64,000 nucleotides of DNA from Imbricaverruca yamaguchii. Its lineage: Eukaryota; Arthropoda; Thecostraca; Neoverrucidae. The notes under the pieces were generated by a model. It made no database searches, was not told the DNA's origin, and saw nothing but the letters and a program-made list of their open reading frames with translations. Every line of letters begins with the position of its first letter. The first letter of the stretch is position 1. Below, one piece after another: positions 56,824 through 64,000 of the stretch. The position numbers and the translations under genes were made by a program. The DNA lies in the NCBI GenBank assembly GCA_034440575.1, contig JAOTOL010001601.1, forward strand, positions 1,604,001 through 1,668,000. The letters are read 5' to 3'.

Positions 56824-57681
56824 TCATGCTCGAATCAGTGCAGTGTCTATTTTATCAGGGCGGATCTTCAAACTGTTTTCCGCAAACCATGCCCCAACAA
56901 TTTTATGGGTCGACCCTACTCGCTTCCTGAGGGTAGAAAGTTCACTTGGGATTTTGCAATTGATGAATTGCGTATGGTCAGAATGTATAACAGCCATGCA
57001 ATAAGTGGCATGGACTGGGGAATCATTAGCAAATAACAGAAGCATAACTGGTTCCAATAGGGAGCCTTGAACCACCTCATCAGTCGCTGGAACACTGATG
57101 AACGTGTCCTTGAACACACCCTCAACGTTCTGAGAACGTCCGCTCAGCCAATTTCCGAACAAGTGTAAGCATATGCCACACCAGCCAAGTCATCAAATAA
57201 GACGAGACGGGAAGGCACACAGTGAAAGCTTTTGAGGTGTCCGCGGTGGCAATGCATGACATGAAACCGCTGTCCATGTTATCCCCGGCTGATCGGTGGC
57301 GACTCGCCTCGTCGTGTCAGTGGAGCGTCCGGGTATAAGTCGTGCTGCTCTCTGCATGGAATGTGCTGCTGAACTAAGGAGGGCATCAGTTGACCACATG
57401 CCACCTCTCAGTCACCTTGCCAACCAGGATGGACAACAGTGTGTAGTTATTGGGTCCGGCTCACAGCCCGACCTGCGAAGCGGCACGACGTTGGCGATCT
57501 TCCAGGCGGCAGCTAGCACACCTGTCACCAGTGACTTGTTCGCAGCCTTCAGCAGGCGCGGCCCAATGACGCGGACGGTCATACGTAGCATAGCAATAGC
57601 GATACCATCTTCACAGGTGGCTTCAGAGCTGGGCATGCAGTGCATAGCATCAGATAGCTCTGGCAATGCCACTGGTTGCAC
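56824..57681 (-). pseudogene. Decayed non-LTR (LINE) reverse transcriptase
   Basis: Read on the minus strand from 57681 this follows the core of a LINE reverse transcriptase. The first block (57681-57412) has EDGIAIAMLRM, RLLKAANKSLVTGVLAAAWK and IANVVPL, the normal run-up to the NYRPIS motif, which is missing. Next come EQHDLYP-like and DTSKAF-like motifs in shifted frames (57400-57163). Then one frame (57162-56824) has NWLSGRSQ, VVQGSLLEPV (family: VPQGSxLGP), LLLFANDSP and HSDHTQF where the catalytic F/YADDTQL should be, followed by WFAENSLKIRPDK. The catalytic aspartate pair is broken and at least two frameshifts are needed, so it is inactive. Motif style fits the Jockey/CR1/I group. It is more decayed than the LINE at 61.7 kb, and no tail was identified. 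Confidence 0.87.
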
Positions 57682-57770
57682 TCGAAAGGCACCACTAACT
57701 ACCTAGCGAGGAGGTGGGACGAGGTACGGGTCGTCAGCCCAGCTGGCGCCACCTGTCGCCGCCACCCGGG
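57682..57770. other. Junction between LINE remnant and 28-bp array
   Basis: Short GC-rich spacer. GCCGCCACCCGGGAGC at about 57758 resembles GCCGCCACCCGAGAGC at the far end of the array. Confidence 0.6.
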
Positions 57771-59000
57771 AGCCCACAGTCGCCACAGCAGGACCGTCAG
57801 CCCACAGTCGCCACAGCAGGACCGTCAGCCCGCAGTCGCCACAGCAGGACCGTCAGCCCACAGTCGCCACAGCAGGACCGTCAGCCCACAGTGCCGGTCG
57901 CCACAGCAGGACCGTCAGCCCACAGTCGCCACAGCAGGACGTCAGCCCACAGTCGCCACAGCAGGACCGTCAGCCCACAGTCGCCACAGCAGGACCGTCA
58001 GCCCACAGTCGCCACAGCAGGACCGTCAGCCCACAGTCGCCACAGCAGGACCGTCAGCCCACAGTCGCCACAGCAGGACCGTCAGCCCACAGTCGCCACA
58101 GCAGGACCGTCAGCCCACAGTCGCCAAGACCGTCAGCCACAGTCGCCACAGCAGGACCGTCAGCCCACAGTCGCCACAGCAGGACCGTCAGCCCACAGTC
58201 GCCACAGCAGGACCGTCAGCCCACAGTCGCCACAGCAGGACCGTCAGCCCACAGTCGCCACAGCAGGACCGTCAGCCCACAGTCGCCACAGCAGGACCGT
58301 CAGCCCACAGTCGCCACAGCAGGACCGTCAGCCCACAGTCGCCACAGCAGGACCGTCAGCCCACAGTCAGTCGCCACAGCAGGACCGTCAGCCCACAGTC
58401 GCCACAGCAGGACCGTCAGCCCACAGTCGCCACAGCAGGACCGTCAGCCCACAGTCGCCACAGCAGGACCGTCAGCCCACAGTCGCCACAGCAGGACCGT
58501 CAGCCCACATCGCCACAGCAGGACCGTCAGCCCACAGTCGCCACAGCAGGACCGTCAGCCCACAGTCGCCACAGCAGGACCGTCAGCCCACAGTCGCCAC
58601 AGCAGGACCGTCAGCCCACAGTCGCCACAGCAGGACCGTCAGCCCACAGTCGCCACAGCAGGACCGTCAGCCCACAGTCGCTACAGCAGGACCGTCAGCC
58701 ACAGTCGCCACAGCAGGCCGTCAGCCCAAGTCGCCGACGCGTCAGCCCACAGTCGCCACAGCAGGACCGTCAGCCCACAGTCGCCACAGCAGGACCGTCA
58801 GCCCACAGTCGCCACAGCAGGACCGTCAGCCTACAGTCGCCACAGCAGGACCGTCAGCCCACAGTCGCCACAGCAGGACCGTCAGCCTACAGTCGCCACA
58901 GCAGGACCGTCAGCCCACAGTCGCCACAGCAGGACCGTCAGCCCACAGTCGCCATAGCCGGGTCATCAGCCCACAGTCGCCACAGCCGGGTCATCAGCCC
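57771..59000. repeat. 28-bp minisatellite
   Basis: About 43 units with a measured period of 28 bp (GCAGGACC at 57961 and 57989). Motifs are CAGGACCGTCAGCCCACAG and TCGCCACAG. Units are almost identical, and a few short deletions or insertions (near 57890, 58125, 58370, 58505 and 58700-58740) shift phase. The variant GCCGGGTCATCAGCCC appears only in the last two units. Frames of 458 and 469 codons are artefacts. Confidence 0.97.
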
Positions 59001-60555
59001 TGCCGCCGCCACCCGAGAGCACACAGCCGCAAAGTACGTGTTGAACAAGTGAGACGAATGATTATCGCGGCGTGGCGTAGGCACGTAGCTAGCTTCTCCT
59101 GGATGATGCAAGCAATCGGCTAGCGTCGTTCCACACCTGCAGACGAGAGTGTCGAAGAGGTGACGCACGTCACACCGCAGGCGACGGTTCTCACCAGTCC
59201 CGGCTGGCATATAGGTAACGCGTTTGATTCGTGACCCGGGGACTCTAGGTCATCCCCACGCAGGGCTGACACAGTTTATGTCTGCCTTTAGTGATGCAAT
59301 TTTATAAATGTATCGCATCAGAACTTATTAGTTCCGCATGTATGCTTGAGAGCGCATGACTGTATGAACACCAGGGCAGTGTGTCTAGCGTTTCACTGAA
59401 ATAAGTGTTTGCACCGTATGGGGTGATTTCGCTGGTGCCCAAAACGACACCCGTCTGCGCACTTCTGGCAGTGTTTATGATGCACTGTGAGTCACATTGC
59501 GGTACTTGGCCCACACGGCCGGATGCTTCCATCACTCCTAGTGATGCCACCAGGGTACGTTGCCAACGCCGTTGACACTCACTCCCATGGGTGCTTCGCG
59601 CAGTACCCTATTACGAGCAACGCCCCTATGCGTAGTCAGATTGTAGTACCCTGTAGACTTAGGTGCCCAAGACGACACCTAGCACGGCACTTTTCATGTA
59701 AGGTACACAGAGCGGTACGGGATGTAGCTAACTAACGATACATCCAGCTGTACTGGAAGGGAGGCAGTTATGACCAACGTAGACGTCTTGCGTCACGCAT
59801 CCAGGCCAAACGTAAATCATCAGCAGACATCCCGGACACACATAATAAGAAATGGTGTCATGTACGAAACCTCGTCAAACTGAACTGGACACAACTAACG
59901 CATCTGCAGGATTTCCGTCAATGTTGGAGGCATTTACGACACTCTATTGGCATACCTGCTGGTGCCCCAGCTCGTAAGAGATAGGCTTACCACGGCCATG
60001 TTAAGACGTATAGTCTTTAGTATGTCCACATATGGGCTTTACCTCTCCTTACAGTTTTTGTTTTGCAGTCCCCCTCCCCTCCTGTCACCTCGATCATAGC
60101 TGTCAAATTACTTCGGTGCGCTTCTGATGCATGTACTGAAATATGGTGAGGAGTACCTATGATGTTTGGATTGTTCTGGAAAACAAATCGACTGTGTATG
60201 TTAAGAAGTAAAACGGCCTGATGAGCAATATAATCCATGCTCAATGATATTGCAGTTCCACAAGTTATTACCAAAACTGCGGATGTTTTTCAAACACCTG
60301 CGCTCGTGGCCGAATAGCAGGCTTTCTTCGGCTCTGCTTTTAAGCTTCGTCCGTCCAGAGCCTCCGCAGCGCCGTATACTGGTGACATGATCGTTAAGAT
60401 CGATCATGTGTTACGTGGCATGATAATACAGGCGCCCAACGTTGCAAAACTTCAATCCTTCTGGCTCATTTTGAAGAGAATAACATCATTAATCACTCAG
60501 CATGCTAGTAAATTTGCATGGATACATTACAATAATTAACGTTGAAACACTTACT
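59001..60555. other. Unique sequence, no gene recognised
   Basis: A short block GGTGCCCAARACGACACC occurs at about 59432 and 59660. An imperfect hairpin (ACATGATCG / CGATCATGT) lies at 60386-60411. No domain-bearing frame was found. Confidence 0.5.
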
Positions 60556-60556
60556 T

Positions 60557-60635
60557 CGCAACAAAGGGAGAGAGAGAGAGGGAGGGGAGAGAGAGAAAGA
60601 GAGATATATGTATATACATAGATATCTATCACTCT

Positions 60636-60699
<64 letters not shown>

Positions 60700-60707
60700 T
60701 ACTCGTG

Positions 60708-60746
<39 letters not shown>
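60557..60746. repeat. GA, TA and GT microsatellites
   Basis: Imperfect GA run (60566-60604), pure TA run (about 60638-60695) and GT run (about 60705-60746). The TA/GT block directly abuts the 3' end of the minus-strand SINE at 60747-60913 and may have grown from its tail. Confidence 0.97.
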
Positions 60747-60748
<2 letters not shown>

Positions 60749-60913
60749 ATGTGTGTTCGTTATTGGTTTTTGCGACACATTGACCGTTGAGTCATGTAGC
60801 GTCGCCAATATCTCACGCCGATTGGTCGCGGGCGAAGAGTAGCGACAGGTGAGATTCGAACCCACAACCTTTCGATTGTGAGACAAGCAACTTACCCCTA
60901 GGCTACTCGTCTC
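60747..60913 (-). mobile_element. tRNA-derived SINE (minus strand)
   Basis: Read on the minus strand from 60913, GGAGACGAGTAGCCTAGGGG supplies an A box and GTGGGTTCGAATCTCAC a B box with a fully paired T-arm. The anticodon arm does not fold properly, so it is not a tRNA gene. The body runs through GACCAATCGGCGTGAG and CGCTACATGACTCAACGG and ends near CAAAAACCAATAACG, after which a CA/TA microsatellite begins. Confidence 0.82.
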
Positions 60914-60916
60914 CTG

Positions 60917-60997
60917 TGTGTGTGAGAGTTAGTTAGTTATTTGGGTTTTATGGCGCAACAACTGCAGTGGTTATACAGCGCCCATGTGTGTGAGAGT
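60917..60997 (-). mobile_element. Short retroelement end flanked by 13-bp direct repeats
   Basis: TGTGTGTGAGAGT occurs at 60917-60929 and 60985-60997. Between them lie 55 bp that, read on the minus strand, run from GGGCGCTGTATAACC to AAATAACTAACTA, with an (AACT)-type tail. The direct repeats look like a target-site duplication of a strongly 5'-truncated insertion, although TG-rich sequence makes chance repeats easier. Confidence 0.65.
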
Positions 60998-61658
60998 GCA
61001 CCTGTAGGTGGATAATGATACATTTATGTGTTTAGTTTTCAAAGAAGTTTCCGTTTCCCCGATGTATGTTTTGGGTGACCCTGACGAAAAATCCTTGGAC
61101 CCCAGCGAGATTTTAGAGGTCTCCAGCGCGATTCTTGATGTCCGCCACCTCTCAGGCGGGGAGGGAGAATTTTCTCATTTCCCTCTGGGCTACCCCACTG
61201 GCAGCAAAGAAACAAAGTTGTACCACTGTATTCTTGCGCCAGGTGGCGCTAGTGGAAGATTATCAGAAGGGCCTAGGTGGCGCTACTACAGGAAACAACC
61301 CCATCCTAGGTGGCACTTGTAGAGATAGGGATGACATCTGAAGAGCGCCGGTATAAGAAGCATCCATTCTACATAGGTGACGCTGGTGCACCAACAGGTA
61401 AGAATGTAGTATTTAGGGGTGGGACAGGCCGATGGCCGTCATAGCGAACTTGTAGCGCTACCACATTGTTCCAAGTCATGCTTATGTTTCGCTAGTTATA
61501 AATATTGTTTATATGATAGTTATATCGCTTTCAATGCGTGTTGGCTATCAAAATATGCCATAAACGTTGCTTGTGCGATTGTGTATATATTTAATGCACC
61601 ATCACAGTAAAAAGACATCGTATTTCGACTACTTTTATAAGTCAATCATGCTAAACAT
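60998..61658. other. Unique sequence, no gene recognised
   Basis: CTAGGTGGCGCT-like motifs recur at about 61240-61315. A 104-codon plus-strand frame (61008-61322) has no recognised domain. Confidence 0.5.
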
Positions 61659-62310
61659 CATAAAGACATAAAGACATAAAGACATAAAGACATAAAGACA
61701 TAAAATACTGGTGCAACTATGAGCTACAAGGGCCCTTCTTGGTTGCACTCTGTACACTGAACCAGTTGCCAACCAAATCTGTCAATCAGCCCTCCCTGTA
61801 ATACTGAAAAGCAAGCCCTCTATCCTTATAATGATTGTCTATGCTGTTTTTAAAGATGTTCAATGTACTGCTACTGACAATGTTTTCTGGCAGATAGTTC
61901 CAGTGTTCTACTACCCTGTTGGTGAAGAAAGTCTGCCTAAACCTTGTTCTGCTGTGGTTAACTTTAATTTTGAATTTATGACCTCTAATTGTATCATTTC
62001 TGTTCAATTCAAACATTTCCCCAAGATATCCCCTCTCCAGACCATGGACAAATTTAAAGACCTCGATGAGATCTCCTCTCAGCCTTCTATATCTAAGTGA
62101 AAACATATTCAATTTCTTCAATCTTTCCTCATATGCCAGGTTGCTTATGCCATTAACCATTTGTGTAGCCCTCTTTTGTACTCTCTCTAAAAGCCAACAA
62201 TCTTTTTCATAGCTAGGAGACCAACCTTGGATGCAGTATTCCAAATGTGGCCTGACGTATGCACAGTAAAGCTTCCTGATCACTTCCTCACTTCTGTATG
62301 CTATCATATG
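61659..62310 (-). mobile_element. 5'-truncated LINE (CR1-like), 3' part
   Basis: Element order on the minus strand is reverse-transcriptase C-terminus (62307-61786), a 3' UTR of about 80 bp, then about five and a half tandem copies of TCTTTATG (61706-61659). A tail of short tandem repeats in place of poly(A) is established for CR1-type LINEs, whose tail is also an 8-bp repeat. A TAA stop four codons upstream of the first ATG shows that the 5' junction or decay lies there. No clear target-site duplication was found. Confidence 0.88.
61786..62307 (-). pseudogene. LINE reverse transcriptase, C-terminal 173 residues
   Basis: An intact frame for the region downstream of the catalytic palm of a non-LTR reverse transcriptase. 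Visible family motifs are RPHLEYCIQGWSP (residues 19-31), LLERVQKRATQMV (39-51), YEERLKKL (59-66), RRLRGDLIEVFKFVHG (74-89) and RVVEHWNYLPENIV (131-144). A full protein of this type is roughly 900 residues with an N-terminal endonuclease and a central polymerase, both absent here, so it cannot act alone. The frame is free of stops, suggesting a fairly young insertion. The terminal stop is followed by the conserved 3' UTR seen also at 51.4 kb. CR1/L2-type group membership is inferred from motif style and tail. Confidence 0.93.
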
Positions 62311-63129
62311 CAGATATTAGTTAGCTTTAGACATGCCAACTAATGTCTGCATCATAGGTCTCATTGAAGACAAAAGGCCGCATTTGAGGTCGTAATCTCC
62401 ACTAAATTCCTGGTTTGGTATAAACATGCCCACAGTACATTGCATTCTTTCGGAGCCGAATGTACTACCATCCTACGGAATGGACGTCTCTCACGGAGCG
62501 AGTACCATCGACAGGATCCTTGACGGAGAGTCTCTTCCTAGGGGATTGGGCGTCCCTTGCTGAACAGACACCTTTGTGCAGCTGGCTGTCACGACCATGG
62601 AGAGGACGCCAGTGCGCTGGCCACATGGGCTCGTCAGACCCATATATACCACTAATCTTTGCATACTAATGTGGGGATAGTCTATAATCTGGATGGAAGT
62701 AGTTGTTGTTAGTACACTGGCCAGCGTCACCTCTCAACGCATAGTGGCCGACTTTTGAGGCAGTGTTGTGGCCTTTTAGAGTGACTTTGGTTGTAAATTT
62801 ACAAAATATTTAGAACCTAATTGCCAGTGCTTCGTGTATAGTAAACAAATTACCCGTATCTCATGGTTATAATTCATCATTGTAGCCAGTCCTTGGCTAG
62901 TGTTTCCAGCTTGAAGAGTTTTCTAGCTCTGACGCTGGCCCTCAATACTCCTCACAGCTATCGTTAGCCTAAGGGAATTTTCTTAGCTCCCAGGGGCCCT
63001 GTTAGCCCTCAAGGTCAGGGACCATTGCAAACCCAAAGAACATCCCAGCCCACTCTGGCCCACAGACTACATCAAGAGAACTCCTCAACTATGAGGGCTA
63101 CATTCCAGCTGATACTTTTATTTCCAGCT
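62311..63129. other. Unique sequence with weak repetition, no gene recognised
   Basis: GGAGCGAGTACC / GACGGAGAGTC motifs near 62490-62540 recall 3.96-4.14 kb and 22.0-22.2 kb. TTAGCCCTCAAGG-like motifs recur at 62930-63030. Confidence 0.5.
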
Positions 63130-63780
63130 GGCATGTGCATTCCAGTTATCGGGCGAACCCTCTTTTCCATCGCATCAGGCTTGTACGGTGGCCTTGTACG
63201 GCTTGGGCCCCATCCATCGGCCCCAGGGCCCATTTTAACTGCCCAAGATCCTCTCCGCCGACTAAGGCTCAAGATCCTCTTCGTCGTTTCAGTGGCTTTA
63301 TTTGACGACCCAGAGCCTATTCCGGCAAGCCGGAGGCCTATTTCATACGCTTAGGCCCTGACCACCCGGTCAGAGGCCCCTTCTTCGTGTTGGGTTTCGT
63401 CGTGAGCCCAGGAGCCCTTGATATTGGCTCGGAGCCCTCTCCGCCAGTCGGGGGCCCTTCCAACTATCCGAGACTTCCTCCGTCGATTTAAAAGTTTTTC
63501 ACTCTTAGTCTAGAAGTTCTTCACGTTCAGTTAAGGGCCCTCAATATATTTCTGAAGGCACCCTCCGTTGATTCTGGGCCCTCTTCATCGGCCCCTTTCC
63601 GTCATCCTAGGGCGTTTTTTTACCAGTCCGGGGACCCTTTACGTCGTCGCGGGGTCTTTCCGGACGCCTGCACCGACGCCTTGAGAGGCCCTTCTGGGCT
63701 CCTCAAGACGGCCGCCTGGAGGGCCCATTCCCGTCCTCCAGGGGCGGCCGCCCCTTTCGCCCCCTTGGCTAAGCGACTGA
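63130..63780. repeat. Degenerate ~30-bp repeat with GGGCCC motifs
   Basis: GGGCCC/GAGCCC/AGGCCC recurs about every 28-35 bp, usually followed by TTC and CGTCG or CCGTCG. Units are strongly diverged. It is an old minisatellite by appearance. Confidence 0.65.
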
Positions 63781-63910
63781 GCTGCATCCCGACCTAAATT
63801 CATTGTCATGAGTACACACTCGTTGCATCGGTAGCGATCGACGAGCGGTTTGAAAGTTTATATTTGAATGCGTCCCGAAGCTGTGTACGGGTGCGAGATG
63901 AGAGGCAAGA

Positions 63911-64000
63911 CTGGACCACCATCAAGACCAGGCTGGACCGCCATCAAGACCAGACTTGGCCGCCATCCAGACCAGACTGGACCGCCATCAAGACCAGACT
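63911..64000. repeat. 22-bp minisatellite, continues past the window
   Basis: CTGGACCGCCATCAAGACCAG-type units begin at 63911 and 63933 with a 22-bp period. At least four units are visible and the array runs to the last base. Confidence 0.93.

Noticed and set aside
57676..59123. Two overlapping frames of 458 and 469 codons
   Set aside because: Both are translations of the 28-bp minisatellite in different phases. A 28-bp unit cycles through all three frames, so openness reflects absence of stop triplets in the unit.
59651..59672. miR-10-like sequence TACCCTGTAGA
   Set aside because: Only 11 bases match and the complementary arm is absent on both sides. Nearby GTACCCT motifs are part of local repetition.
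60840..60913. Functional tRNA gene on the minus strand
   Set aside because: The T-arm is intact but the anticodon arm cannot pair. The downstream body and simple-repeat tail indicate a SINE.

Overview
This window looks like nuclear DNA of an animal, most likely an invertebrate. Coding density is extremely low, and the only proteins I can name belong to retrotransposons. There are long TA, CT, GA and GT microsatellites, tRNA-derived SINEs with A/B-box remnants, and two non-LTR (LINE) reverse-transcriptase fragments. Nothing suggests a bacterium, phage or organelle. I lean weakly towards an arthropod, from general impression only. I see no convincing host protein-coding exon, real tRNA, rRNA or snRNA gene. 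CpG-rich islands could hold promoters or enhancers of genes lying outside the window.

The dominant content is tandem repeats. At least fifteen unrelated minisatellite arrays sit mostly inside GC/CpG-rich blocks. Their units are 47 bp (1-702), 13 bp (1981-2596), 31 bp (5424-6338), 44 bp (7035-7698), 13 bp (9192-9337), 24 bp (13411-13616), 38 bp (16008-16850), 27 then 60 bp (23530-24395), 13 bp (26071-26470), 53 bp (29734-30203), 43 bp (36782-36911), 52 bp (43665-44329), 7 bp (52851-53340, exactly 70 units), 28 bp (57771-59000) and 22 bp (63911 to the window edge). Because most unit lengths are not multiples of three and stops are rare in them, these arrays create long open frames in several phases on both strands. 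Those frames should not be annotated as proteins.

Retroelements are concentrated in the right half. A 5'-truncated LINE at 61659-62310 (minus strand) keeps the C-terminal part of the reverse transcriptase, its 3' UTR and an 8-bp tandem tail. A second, much shorter copy of the same 3' end lies at 51377-51489, and tails of the same octamer end segments at about 11.5 kb and 45.2 kb. A more decayed LINE reverse transcriptase with a destroyed catalytic motif lies at 56824-57681. SINE-like elements lie at 40.3-40.6, 55.6-55.7 and 60.75-60.9 kb. A short insertion at 60.93 kb is flanked by a 13-bp direct repeat.

The most interesting structural signal is a set of perfect or near-perfect fold-back hairpins (arms 12-23 bp, loops 0-15 nt), far more than chance allows. 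At two of them the inverted arm is a copy of the 5' end of an adjacent retroelement insertion (SINE at 40.3 kb, LINE tail at 51.4 kb), which points to snap-back or template switching during insertion. Other points of note are a tight cluster of three CACGTG boxes at 24.76 kb, a nuclear-receptor half-site-rich repeat at 55.1-55.9 kb, and a divergent dispersed repeat at 47.2 and 56.2 kb.
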